From: a virus
Virus record (IMG/VR): IMGVR_UViG_3300031539_000406
Span: 1 to 20,170 of that record
Length of the DNA: 20,170 bases
Strand: one strand, 5' to 3'
Below, piece by piece: positions 1 to 7,025 of the stretch. The notes beneath the pieces were generated by a model. The model saw nothing but the letters and a program-made list of their open reading frames with translations. It searched no databases and was not told where the DNA came from. The position numbers and the translations under genes were made by a program. Numbering within the stretch: the stretch's first letter is position 1; each line of letters begins with the position of its first letter.

Positions 1-250
1 GGCGGTCCAGCGTCTCGGGGAGCCACTTTGCGTCCTGGTCGAGGAGCCACATATAGTCTGCGCTGGTCTTCAGGAACTGTTCGACGAGCAGGGTCCGCGC
101 CACGTCGATGGGCAGCTCGCGCGATGGATGCATGTGGATCGTCCCGATGTCCGGGTGCTTCCCATAGTGGTAGATTTGCCAAACCACCATGCTGTCGTGA
201 TAGTGCCACGACGGCGGTCCACACCTTGGCGTACAGACTGCTATTTTCAT
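1..250 (-). CDS. Glycosyltransferase-like protein, N-terminal part (runs off the left edge)
   Basis: The gene starts with ATG at 250, preceded by a good ribosome binding site (AAGGAGA about 6 bases upstream). It is open to the window edge, giving the first 83 residues. The protein begins MKIAVCTPRCG, has a segment RELPIDVARTLLVEQFLKT, and then ADYMWLLDQDAKWLPETL. A hydrophobic strand ending in D-x-D, here LLDQDAKW, is what is expected of the nucleotide-sugar and metal binding site of GT-A fold glycosyltransferases, and many phage genomes carry a gene of this type near the virion genes. It probably transfers a sugar, but the acceptor (DNA, virion protein or host surface) cannot be told. The catalytic C-terminal half is outside the window. 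The family call rests on the overall pattern and one motif. Confidence 0.6.
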   Translation of the reverse strand, partial: MKIAVCTPRCGPPSWHYHDSMVVWQIYHYGKHPDIGTIHMHPSRELPIDVARTLLVEQFLKTSADYMWLLDQDAKWLPETLDR

Positions 251-267
251 GCGTTCTGTCTCCTTCT

Positions 268-801
268 CTATGCCGCCTTCCATGCTGCTCGGAACGGCCC
301 CCAGTCCACGTTTCCCTTGGCACCGAGCCCGAGGATAGTGTGCGGGAAATGCTCATTTCCGATGTAACCGATGTACCGCGTCTCGAATGGTCTGAGCAGG
401 CTTCCGAATCCCGCGGGTGTGAACCGCCAGTAATCCTGCGGGTACTCGTGGATCGGGAAGGCCATCGCCGAGGACAGCACGCAGATGCCGCCCAGCTTCA
501 GGATGCGATGCATCTCCCTGAGCGCCTGGTGGCAGAACTCGACGTGTTCGATCGTCTCCAGGCACAGCACCGTGCCCGCCGTGTCGTCCGGCAGGTCGAT
601 GTCGTGCAGGTCGAGTATGCAATCCACGCCCAACCCGGGCCGCATGTCGCAGCCCACGTACTCTTTGCCGGGAAAGAGCGGGCGTAGGTCGGCCAACTCC
701 TCCTGTCCCTTCACCCGGTAGCTGCCGAACTCATAGATCGGCTCCCCGATCGGCAGGGTCCGCGCCACGACGTCGACGAAGTGCCTGATGGCTGGTCTCA
801 T
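268..801 (-). CDS. Class I SAM-dependent methyltransferase
   Basis: This 177-residue protein looks like a small Rossmann-fold methyltransferase of the Methyltransf_11 type. A glycine-containing motif I region (YEFGSYRVKG, residues 23-32) is followed by an acidic strand end (VGCDMRPG, 49-56), the motif LCLETIEHVEF (79-89) and LKLGGICVLSSAM (101-113). A HEYPQDYWRFTPAG segment (118-131) follows, which is common in this group. The start at 801 overlaps the stop of a 10-codon mini-ORF as ATGA, and no strong ribosome binding site stands directly before it, so translation is probably coupled. It lies 17 bases before the glycosyltransferase-like gene, which suggests a joint role in making or modifying a glycan or another small molecule. 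The substrate is unknown. Confidence 0.75.
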   Translation of the reverse strand: MRPAIRHFVDVVARTLPIGEPIYEFGSYRVKGQEELADLRPLFPGKEYVGCDMRPGLGVDCILDLHDIDLPDDTAGTVLCLETIEHVEFCHQALREMHRILKLGGICVLSSAMAFPIHEYPQDYWRFTPAGFGSLLRPFETRYIGYIGNEHFPHTILGLGAKGNVDWGPFRAAWKAA

Positions 802-830
802 CGTTCTGCCCTATGGGTCGGGATTTTCAT
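798..830 (-). CDS. Mini-ORF of 10 codons linking two genes by double ATGA overlaps
   Basis: This reading frame encodes MKIPTHRAER. Its ATG overlaps the TGA of the 74-residue gene upstream, and its TGA overlaps the ATG of the methyltransferase downstream. A GGAG sits 8 bases before its start, which is better than anything before the methyltransferase start. It may act as a translational relay or be the remnant of a longer gene. Whether the peptide matters is not known. Confidence 0.35.
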   Translation of the reverse strand: MKIPTHRAER

Positions 831-1051
831 GCGGGTGGCTCCAGCTTGACCACCTTCACGTCGCCGAAGATGTCATCCCAGTCCACGTCTAGCAATTCGA
901 CGCTGCCAAGAAGCTCGACATAGACGACAACCGGATCATCATACTTCAGGTCGATCACGACGCGACGCGCCAGACTTGGGTCAATGCCGAGCGGCTTACA
1001 CACCTTCTCCACGAGGCCATCAGCCTTTGCTACGTCCCATGCTCTTGCCAT
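827..1051 (-). CDS. Small conserved phage protein of unknown function
   Basis: A 74-residue protein. The start at 1051 is chosen because AAAGGAGAG lies just upstream. An in-frame extension to 1180 would run back through the end of the preceding gene and has no such site. The N-terminal half is helical and basic (MARAWDVAKADGLVEKVC), and the C-terminal half alternates hydrophobic and acidic residues (VVVYVELLGSVELLDVDWDD), as beta strands would. No catalytic or metal motif is visible. It lies directly after a putative tail-terminator-like gene, so a virion or assembly role is possible but not shown. Confidence 0.6.
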   Translation of the reverse strand: MARAWDVAKADGLVEKVCKPLGIDPSLARRVVIDLKYDDPVVVYVELLGSVELLDVDWDDIFGDVKVVKLEPPA

Positions 1052-1077
1052 TTTCGCTCTCCTTTCGGGATGCGTTA

Positions 1078-1482
1078 TCAGTGTCCCTCTACCGACGCCA
1101 AAACAGCCCAGTAGTCCGTGCCTGCCACCGTGTCGATGACTTGGCGCACTGACCAGCTCAACTTGCCCCCAATCGAGCATGGTGCCCCGCGCAGCGCCGC
1201 CGCCACGTTGTCCATCATGTCCACCGTCGCGTCGAAGTTGCGCGGGTGCGTGCTCCCCGCCACGGGCTCGACCAGGACCATCAGCTCGGCGCGCAGCGTG
1301 CCAACACCGCCCCCTTCGCCGAATACCAGCGCCCGCTCCTCGCCTCCTGGATAGCGCACGTACTGCGCGGGGACGTCGGCGGTGCCCGGTGCCCCGGAAG
1401 GCGGGCCGCTGGTGTAGCGCCGCACCACGCCGACGACGACCAGCGCCTCCAGTGCATCCACAAAGCTGCGGTAAGTGGTCAC
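1078..1482 (-). CDS. Putative neck or tail-terminator-like protein
   Basis: A 134-residue protein starting at GTG 1482. The GTG overlaps the stop of the upstream connector gene (GTGA), and AGAGG is placed 7 bases before it. A longer frame to 1671 lies entirely in the connector coding region and is rejected. The N-terminus reads TTYRSFVDALEALVVVGVVRRY. The middle has LRAELMVLVEPVAG followed by a helix NFDATVDMMDNVAAALRG, and the C-terminus is beta-rich (GTDYWAVLASVEG). Size, fold pattern and position right after the gp6-like connector fit a head-closure or tail-terminator protein, which caps the tail tube at the neck. This is an inference from gene order and general pattern, since no diagnostic motif exists for the family. 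Confidence 0.5.
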   Translation of the reverse strand: MTTYRSFVDALEALVVVGVVRRYTSGPPSGAPGTADVPAQYVRYPGGEERALVFGEGGGVGTLRAELMVLVEPVAGSTHPRNFDATVDMMDNVAAALRGAPCSIGGKLSWSVRQVIDTVAGTDYWAVLASVEGH

Positions 1483-2597
1483 AAGTACCTCTTGTACCTG
1501 TCGATGATGCGCGTCACCGTCGCCGGGACGCCCTGCGGGATGGTGATCACCCCGGCGTCGGGAATGGCGGTCACGTCGAATACCTGGGCGCTTGCCTTCC
1601 TGTAGTAGAACGCCGCCAGGTGCAGGCACGCCATCTTGATATCGCCCGGCGCCGTCGCGCTGAAGCCCCACGTCCCGGTCACTCCGACGCGATAGTCGGT
1701 GTCGAACTCCCAGTACACCCCCGTGTTCTTCTTGAGCTGGATGGCGTAGTAAGGCGGCCCCAGATTGAACGGCACCAGCCAGTAATTCGTGTTCGAGATC
1801 AGTGTCCCGCCGAACGTGATGGTATGTGTGCCCGTGCCAGCACCGGTCAAGGCGATGGCCGTCCCTGCGATAGCAAGCGCCCCGGTCGCGGCGAGCTGGA
1901 TCACCGGAGACCCGGTGAGGATGACATAGTAGGTCGTCCCCTCCACCAGCGGTGCCGGCGGGTCGTTGGTCGTCGATGCTACCGCCGCCGGCGTTCCTGT
2001 TTGCAGCGTGGCGTAGATGCTGGCAGTAGCCAGCGTCAGCGTGTTGGCGGGGGCAACCGCTGGGATGTAGGTGTCACTCCCCTTGCCGTCGCCGTTGGCC
2101 AGCGTGGTCACGGTCAGCAGGTCGTGGTCCACGTGCAGCAGCGCCGAGTCCCACGGGTCGATGGATTGGTGCAGATAGTGGCGCGTCGCGGTCGCTGCCT
2201 CGAAGACGCGGTTCGTCTGCGACTCGATATAGGTCTGCGCCGCGCTGATGGCGTCGGTGAGCAGCGCCGTGTCCGCGTCCTCTCGGGTGATGCTATGCGT
2301 CCCCGTCCCGTCGTCGGTCAGGACGATGGGCGTGGGTACAGCAGCCAGGGCGCTGGTCGTGGCGAGCTGGATCACCTGGTCGGCGCCCAGGATGACATAG
2401 TATACCGTCCCCGTAACCAGCGGCGCGGGCGGGTCGGCTGTGGACGATGCCACCGTGACTTCTGTCCCCGTCTTGAGCGTGTTACGGAACGGGACGGACG
2501 CCAGGGTCAGCGTATCCGCGCCGAACGCCGGGGTGTAGGTGTCGGTGTCCTCCAGGTCGAGATAGTCACGCAGCTCGCCGATCGAAATATAGCTCAT
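1479..2597 (-). CDS. gp6-like head-tail connector with two inserted repeat domains
   Basis: A 372-residue protein, about three times longer than a typical HK97 gp6-like connector (roughly 100-110 residues). Connector-like pieces are ISIGELRDYLDLED (4-17), DADTALLTDAISAAQTYIESQ (107-127) with the following NRVFEA, and a C-terminal helix DIKMACLHLAAFYYRKASA. They are separated by two related beta-rich domains at residues 19-104 and 175-261. Both contain a DPPAPLV-x-GT-x-YYVIL block, a short IQLA strand and a GTGTH-x-IT ending. The connector docks on the portal and forms the neck ring. The extra domains probably project from it, which is inference. The ATG at 2597 has AGGAG 6 bases upstream. The connector call is moderately sure. 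The duplication is directly visible. Confidence 0.7.
   Translation of the reverse strand: MSYISIGELRDYLDLEDTDTYTPAFGADTLTLASVPFRNTLKTGTEVTVASSTADPPAPLVTGTVYYVILGADQVIQLATTSALAAVPTPIVLTDDGTGTHSITREDADTALLTDAISAAQTYIESQTNRVFEAATATRHYLHQSIDPWDSALLHVDHDLLTVTTLANGDGKGSDTYIPAVAPANTLTLATASIYATLQTGTPAAVASTTNDPPAPLVEGTTYYVILTGSPVIQLAATGALAIAGTAIALTGAGTGTHTITFGGTLISNTNYWLVPFNLGPPYYAIQLKKNTGVYWEFDTDYRVGVTGTWGFSATAPGDIKMACLHLAAFYYRKASAQVFDVTAIPDAGVITIPQGVPATVTRIIDRYKRYL
1815..2075 (-). repeat. Inserted domain, copy 2, in the connector gene
   Basis: This encodes residues 175-261, starting DTYIPAVAPANTLTLAT and ending GTGTHTIT. It is a second copy of the domain at 2286-2543, spaced 156 residues from it and placed in a later loop of the same host protein. 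Confidence 0.75.
2286..2543 (-). repeat. Inserted domain, copy 1, in the connector gene
   Basis: This encodes residues 19-104 of the connector, starting DTYTPAFGADTLTLAS and ending GTGTHSIT. It shares order, length and about half of its residues with copy 2. It splits the first helix-turn region of the connector from the helix that normally follows it. Confidence 0.75.
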
Positions 2598-2606
2598 GCC
2601 CTGCTC

Positions 2607-3008
2607 CTATGCCACATCCATGATGTCGATGGCGCGGAAGTCGAAACGCGCGTTGGCCCGCTCGTAAATCTCGCGCACCACCTGGCGGTTGGTCCACTTG
2701 TCCGGGATGGACGGATAGCCGTGGTTGCTCAGATAGGTGTTGAGCCGCGCCCGTACCGCATCCGCACACGGATTCTCTAGCTCGCCCCAGTGCACGTTGT
2801 CCCCGCCCTCGGTCACAGCGACGATGCCGATGAAGCCATTCCACTGTTCGTCCAGCGCCTTGAGGTCCGGCCCTGTCGCCGCCACGAGGTATGCTCCCCA
2901 TCCCGTCCCGCCTATGCGGTCGCACAGCGTCCAGTTGACGCGGCCCTGTGCTGCCGGGGGGAGGTCTGGTTGTCCATCGTTCATCCTGACTAGAGCAAAA
3001 CACTTCAT
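2607..3008 (-). CDS. Conserved phage protein of unknown function
   Basis: A 133-residue protein. Its ATG directly follows the stop of the upstream gene (TAGATG), with GGAG 7 bases before it. The N-terminus MKCFALVRM is a short strand. The middle has FIGIVAVTEGGDNVHWGELE, and the C-terminus contains ARLNTYLSNHGYPSIPDKWTNRQVVREIYERANARFD, which looks helical. No signal peptide, membrane segment or enzyme motif is visible. Its place between a jelly-roll virion protein and the connector suggests an accessory virion or assembly role, but this is only context. Confidence 0.6.
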   Translation of the reverse strand: MKCFALVRMNDGQPDLPPAAQGRVNWTLCDRIGGTGWGAYLVAATGPDLKALDEQWNGFIGIVAVTEGGDNVHWGELENPCADAVRARLNTYLSNHGYPSIPDKWTNRQVVREIYERANARFDFRAIDIMDVA

Positions 3009-4208
3009 CTAGAAACTCCACTTGTTGAGCGCGGCGTACTCCCCATTCGAGCCACGGGCAAAGACCGTGAAGCGGTCCTGGGTATTTCCCACATTGGACG
3101 ACCAGAGTCCTTGCTGCGTCCCCACCTGCAAGACCGCGTCGTTGATGGTGGACGTGGCCCCGACCTGAGCGTTGTTCAGATAGAGCATGAATGTCGTGCC
3201 ATCGGGGATGACGCGGATTGCACCCGCCCCCAGCGCCACGACTGCCGAGATCACGTCCGTCTCTGCCGCCGCCACGCGCTTGACCAACTTGCAGTTCGTC
3301 CCGTCGTGGATGGCACGGATGTAGTTATCGGCGTCCACGTAGCGCAACACCACGCCGACCTCGTTGCCCGCACGCGTCAGCGTCGCGCCGGTGATGGCGT
3401 TCACCGTTCCCGTGTTCACCGTGGCGATGGCGACGCCGCCTACCAATGCCGATGCCTGTGCTGCAGTGGTGGCCACTAGCGTCGTGCCAACGCGGTTATT
3501 CCATACCCGCGCCGTTACGATCTGATTGTCCGGCCCCCATATCTCACTGCTGCCCAGCGCGCCGTCTGCCCGCGCGAAGATGTCGTAGGCCAAGGGCATC
3601 GGCAGCCACAGGGCGTCGGGGACGCGGATGGCATCTACCGTGCCGAGTGCCGTTCGCCAACCCACGCCCACATAGACCGTTGCATCAGCCATCGTGCTAT
3701 CGATCCACAGCAGTGTCCACGCTGCAAATGTGCCGCCCCTGATGAAATAGTAAGCTCCTGTAGTACGAAGGACGATGGCTAGGTCATAGTCAGTTGACAG
3801 GACTGCCCCTGCCACCGTAACGCTGCCGGGATATACAAGAAGGTCGGTGATTTGCTGATAGAAGGCGTTTCGCACTGGCACACCGTCAACACCATCATCA
3901 AATCCGAAATACAAGCGGCTGGCTCCATTGAAACGTCTGGCAATTCCTACCATTCCAGCGGCGCGGGCTAAAGCATCCAGAAAGTAACGCGGATCACCGA
4001 TGCCAGTGGGGAGAGCACACGTTATCAGCCCGCCACCAACAGACAATACATTCCCTGTATCCGTCACCGTCCGCGTTCCCGGCCCAGGCGTGGCGGGCGT
4101 CCCGTTGACCGCGCCGGCGGCACGGGTGTCAGAGAACTCGTCACGCAAGAGCCAACGGATGACCCCGCGCCGGAACAGCACCGCCAGATTTCGGATCATT
4201 CGCCGCAT
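3009..4208 (-). CDS. Virion surface protein with two concanavalin-like (LamG-type) domains
   Basis: A 399-residue protein. The start at 4208 is chosen because AAGGAAGAG precedes it. An upstream in-frame extension would overlap the preceding gene by about 90 bases. After a basic leader (MRRMIRNLAVLFRRG), a first beta-rich domain begins at DEFSD (residue 23) and includes AVNGT-x-A, GPGTRTVTDT and YYFIRGGTFAAWTLLWID (153-170). A second domain begins at IFARADGALG (about 210) and has VVLRYVDADNYIRAIHD and FMLYLNNAQVG, the pattern of LamG-like jelly rolls that bind sugars or stabilise fibres. It probably decorates the head or forms a fibre, though the ligand is unknown. The part encoded at about 3740-4060 is AT-richer than the rest, as if the gene were a mosaic. 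Confidence 0.65.
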   Translation of the reverse strand: MRRMIRNLAVLFRRGVIRWLLRDEFSDTRAAGAVNGTPATPGPGTRTVTDTGNVLSVGGGLITCALPTGIGDPRYFLDALARAAGMVGIARRFNGASRLYFGFDDGVDGVPVRNAFYQQITDLLVYPGSVTVAGAVLSTDYDLAIVLRTTGAYYFIRGGTFAAWTLLWIDSTMADATVYVGVGWRTALGTVDAIRVPDALWLPMPLAYDIFARADGALGSSEIWGPDNQIVTARVWNNRVGTTLVATTAAQASALVGGVAIATVNTGTVNAITGATLTRAGNEVGVVLRYVDADNYIRAIHDGTNCKLVKRVAAAETDVISAVVALGAGAIRVIPDGTTFMLYLNNAQVGATSTINDAVLQVGTQQGLWSSNVGNTQDRFTVFARGSNGEYAALNKWSF

Positions 4209-4210
4209 GG

Positions 4211-4675
4211 CTACTCTTCCTTGGCCACGCCGACCTTGAGCAGCAGCCTGCCGCTGGGATAGGTGACTTGGCCGGTCCGGCACACCGCCGCCACCCACAG
4301 CGACGTTTGCCCATCTGCAGGTCGCACCTTGCGCGCGTAGAACTCGGGCTGCGCGAGCCGCTGTGCGCCGAGGTCGATATAGTCAGCCGCCCTCACCAAC
4401 ACGCAGCATAGGATCTCCTGTGCCTGCGCGTTCGTGATCGCGATCGGCGCGTTGACCACGCCCAGAACACCGGGGTGGGTGCGGAAGACCAGCAGATCGA
4501 TATCCCCGCCCTGGTCGTCGTAGTCGAGCAAGGTCAGGCTGACGAGGTAGGACGGGTGATTCTGCACGCACACGCGTTCCACCTCCGTCGCCAGGGACAT
4601 CAGGTCGCCGGCAGCGTAGGCCGCCGTGTCGATGGGCAGGATGACTTCTGCAACGTCGTCTACTCGTAGTGCCAT
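4211..4675 (-). CDS. Conserved phage structural protein, function unknown
   Basis: A 154-residue protein starting at ATG 4675, with AGGAGAC 6 bases upstream. It begins MALRVDDVAEVILPIDTAAY followed by AAGDLMSL. The core is LTLLDYDDQGGDIDLLVFRTHPG, then ITNAQAQEILCCVLVRAADYIDLG. It ends with a strand-rich segment and SGRLLLKVGVAKE. The mix of an I-D-x-x-x-Y-x-x-GDL block and a D-I-D-L-x-x-F strand recurs in small beta-sandwich proteins of phage structural operons, as far as can be judged from memory. No enzyme motif is seen. It sits between two probable surface proteins, so a virion accessory role is likely. Confidence 0.6.
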   Translation of the reverse strand: MALRVDDVAEVILPIDTAAYAAGDLMSLATEVERVCVQNHPSYLVSLTLLDYDDQGGDIDLLVFRTHPGVLGVVNAPIAITNAQAQEILCCVLVRAADYIDLGAQRLAQPEFYARKVRPADGQTSLWVAAVCRTGQVTYPSGRLLLKVGVAKEE

Positions 4676-4692
4676 GTTCGTCTCCTAAAGTG

Positions 4693-4717
4693 GGGGCGGA
4701 CCACGGGCGTCCGCCCC
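4693..4717 (-). promoter_or_regulatory. Intergenic hairpin between two structural genes
   Basis: A perfect 9-bp inverted repeat (arms 4693-4701 and 4709-4717, loop 7) lies in the 48-base gap between the stop at 4724 and the start at 4675. In the transcript it reads GGGGCGGAC, loop, GTCCGCCCC. Only a weak TTT follows, so it is more likely an mRNA stabiliser, processing site or partial attenuator than a full terminator. Confidence 0.55.
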
Positions 4718-4723
4718 GATAGC

Positions 4724-5455
4724 CTATCGCTGGATCTGGATGAACCGCAGTTCGCGCACCGTCAGGCCGAGCGCACCGCCGGCTGCCCCGGTCAGGAACT
4801 CCAGGGTGAGCCGCATCAGCTCGTCGTTCGGAAAGTTCGCGTCGGTGTCGGCGATGGTCGCCATCAGCACGTCGTTGACGTACACATAGACGTTATGCGC
4901 CTCGTACAGAAACTCACAGCGGATATTGACCGCATCTACCAGCGTCGCCACTGCCGTCACACTCTCTACCGCGTCCTGTTCCAGCACGAAGTACAGCGTG
5001 TCTACCGTGTCGATGTTGCGGAAGTAGATCGCCGTGTCTGCCGCGTCGAGGCAGGTCGTGTCTGTCGCAGAGAAGCCTGCGAGCACGTCCGAGTTGGTCA
5101 CGTCGGTGGTGGAGAACTGGATGCCGAAGTAGCAAGGATAGTCGGCGACAAAGCTGATGTTCTCGCCAGCCGTGCCTTGCTCGGACCCCAGTTGCAACTT
5201 TACCCCGTCGTTGTTGGCTGCCGCCGTGGTCAGGAGCACGGCGCCGCCGGCCACGTCCGCGACTGCAAACGTGGAGGCGCCGACCAGCGTGTTCGTGTAC
5301 TCGGTCGGCATGCCCGTCGTGTTGTCCGTCGGGACGGCCGCCGGGTTCAGGCTGTACTTGACCACGCCCGGACCCCATGCATCGTACCAGCGGTGCGTGT
5401 GTTCCGCATCGTAGAGGACATAGGCGTCGTGAACTGACTTTGTGAGTATGCTCAT
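4724..5455 (-). CDS. Beta-rich virion decoration-like protein
   Basis: A 243-residue protein. ATG 5455 is chosen because AGGAGG lies 6 bases upstream, whereas the in-frame extension to 5545 runs into the preceding gene. After an N-terminal segment (MSILTKSVHDAYVLYDAEHTH) comes a long strand-rich body: GASTFAVADVAGGAVLLTT, YFGIQFSTTDVTNSDVLAGF, DTAIYFRNIDTVDTLYFVLEQ and VYVYVNDVLMATI. It ends in LTVRELRFIQIQR. The alternating pattern and the final tyrosine-rich VYVYV-x-D strand fit a concanavalin-like jelly roll found in phage structural operons. A head decoration or fibre role is inferred from the fold pattern and from the position after the major capsid gene. No catalytic residues can be pointed to. 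Confidence 0.65.
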   Translation of the reverse strand: MSILTKSVHDAYVLYDAEHTHRWYDAWGPGVVKYSLNPAAVPTDNTTGMPTEYTNTLVGASTFAVADVAGGAVLLTTAAANNDGVKLQLGSEQGTAGENISFVADYPCYFGIQFSTTDVTNSDVLAGFSATDTTCLDAADTAIYFRNIDTVDTLYFVLEQDAVESVTAVATLVDAVNIRCEFLYEAHNVYVYVNDVLMATIADTDANFPNDELMRLTLEFLTGAAGGALGLTVRELRFIQIQR

Positions 5456-5465
5456 TTCATTCCTC

Positions 5466-6923
5466 CTATGCCGCCACGACGACGGATGCCGGTGATAGGG
5501 GCTTATAGGTAATGTACCAAGCGATGACCCCATCCCGTGCCGCACTGGTCGTTGCGTTGATGGTCCCGATGGGACATAGCCACTTGACTTCCGGCACGAG
5601 CGGCAACGCGCCCGCCGGGGTCGGAGTCAAAACAGGCAGCGCCACGGCAGTGAAGGTATAGGACCCACCTACCAAGTCGCCGTCGATGTCTACCGCCGTG
5701 GACAGGTTCACATTGGCTGCCGGCGCGGTCACCGCCTCGACGATCTGACAGGTCGATAGGCCGGCGCCGATCTGGGTCGTCACGATGCCAACGAGATTGG
5801 TCACCATGATCGGTCCGCCGGTGATGGTGAACAGGTCGTCCGCGGCACCCAGCACCGCGCCATCTGCCTTGACGATGCACCGCTCCTGGGTGACTTGCAC
5901 CTGCTCCAAGCGCTCGACGATTGACCCGTTTGCATTGGCGACCACGGCAGTGGAGTCAAACGTGTTGTCCGCGCTGTTCGCGCCCAGGATGTTGCCCGCG
6001 TTGTCCACGATGGCTACAGGCGTCGGGTATCCCGGTGAGTCGATGGCCGTGGTCTCGATGTTGCCCGCGCAGCGGCACTCGCCAGGGTCGAGGATGGTCC
6101 CGCTGGTGTCACCGGCCAGCCGGTTGTCGACGATGAACCCGGTCGCTGCTGCTGAGAACTCGATAGCGTGGTCGCCGGCCTGCCGGTTGTGCAGTTTGTT
6201 TCCCGCAATCACGCAGTCGGTGTGGACAGCCGGGCTGTAGACACAGGCGTTCTCGCAATCCACATCCATCACGCAGTCGAGGATCTGAGTGCCGTCCTGT
6301 ACCACTGCGATGTCCACGACCTGATCCGCGCCTGCCGTGTGCTGGATGGCCCGGCAGCGGATCATCTTGAAGTTGTCGCAAGCGTTCGCCCCGCCGCCGT
6401 CGACGTCGACGAACGACACGGCCTGCGCTGCTGCTGGCTCTGGCCATTCGATGTCTTCCAGCGTAATGTCGTCGCCGTTCACGTCGACCATCACGACAAT
6501 CGCATCGATACCCTGAACGAACTTGAAGTTCTTCATCAGGATGTCGCAGTCGTCGATGGCGAGCGTGGCATCCACAGCCGTCCAGGTCAGCGTGGGCCGG
6601 TCATCTCCGATGCCCAGGCCGATGACCTTGAGTCCCTTCTTGTCGAGTGTGATGGCCCCTGCGGTAGCGATCGTCTCTGTGTGGCCCGGAGCGACATAGA
6701 TCACGTCGCCGTTGTTGTCCGTGGCCTGCGTGTTCGCGTAGTGGATGGTGGCAAACGGGTGGTCTGGGTCTCTTCCCACTCCTACAGCATTTACCGCCCG
6801 GGTGTGCGTCGAGTCCACGAACCACAAGTCGCCGGGGTGTTCCTGATAGTCGTCGATCGTCCAGGCGCCGCCGACCTGCTGCCGGCTGAACAGCGCCGTT
6901 CTTTGTGTCGCACTTCCAGACAT
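5466..6923 (-). CDS. Right-handed beta-helix (pectin-lyase-like) virion protein
   Basis: A 485-residue protein starting at ATG 6923, with AAGGAGA about 7 bases upstream. After a short N-terminus, LWFVDSTHTRAVNAVGVG (33-50) and PFATIHYANTQATDNNGDVIYVAPGHTETI lead into a ladder of short strands with N/D turns (ILMKNFKFVQGIDAIVVMV, ITLEDIEWPE, NFKMIRCRAIQ, TQILDCVMDVDCENACVYSP, CVIAGNKLHNRQAGDHAIEFS, GFIVDNRLAGD). This is the hallmark of a parallel beta-helix. The last 150 residues form a separate, more globular domain. Such proteins are known as tailspikes or as proteins of unknown role near capsid genes. The location between the capsid gene and the connector favours a head-associated fibre. 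Whether it cuts polysaccharide is unknown. Confidence 0.7.
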   Translation of the reverse strand: MSGSATQRTALFSRQQVGGAWTIDDYQEHPGDLWFVDSTHTRAVNAVGVGRDPDHPFATIHYANTQATDNNGDVIYVAPGHTETIATAGAITLDKKGLKVIGLGIGDDRPTLTWTAVDATLAIDDCDILMKNFKFVQGIDAIVVMVDVNGDDITLEDIEWPEPAAAQAVSFVDVDGGGANACDNFKMIRCRAIQHTAGADQVVDIAVVQDGTQILDCVMDVDCENACVYSPAVHTDCVIAGNKLHNRQAGDHAIEFSAAATGFIVDNRLAGDTSGTILDPGECRCAGNIETTAIDSPGYPTPVAIVDNAGNILGANSADNTFDSTAVVANANGSIVERLEQVQVTQERCIVKADGAVLGAADDLFTITGGPIMVTNLVGIVTTQIGAGLSTCQIVEAVTAPAANVNLSTAVDIDGDLVGGSYTFTAVALPVLTPTPAGALPLVPEVKWLCPIGTINATTSAARDGVIAWYITYKPLSPASVVVAA

Positions 6924-6971
6924 TGCGATTCTCCTTGCCCATCCTGGGTTCTAACCATTGTTGGGCCATAG

Positions 6972-7002
6972 AGGAGGCGGGCCGGGACTGCACCCGCCCC
7001 CC
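6972..7002 (-). promoter_or_regulatory. Intergenic hairpin after the decoration-like gene
   Basis: The 102-base gap between the stop at 7026 and the start at 6923 holds a GC-rich inverted repeat, GGCGGG (6976-6981) against CCCGCC (6993-6998). It can be lengthened on its outer side with G-U pairs in the minus-strand RNA. No T-run follows. It may be an mRNA stabiliser or attenuator. Confidence 0.4.
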
Positions 7003-7025
7003 AAGCGAATCTGATGTTGCTACTA

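Noticed and set aside
1179-2780. A 533-codon plus-strand open frame.
   Set aside because: It is antisense to the connector and neighbouring genes in GC-rich DNA, where long spurious frames are common. The protein is Arg/Pro-rich with no fold pattern or ribosome binding site.
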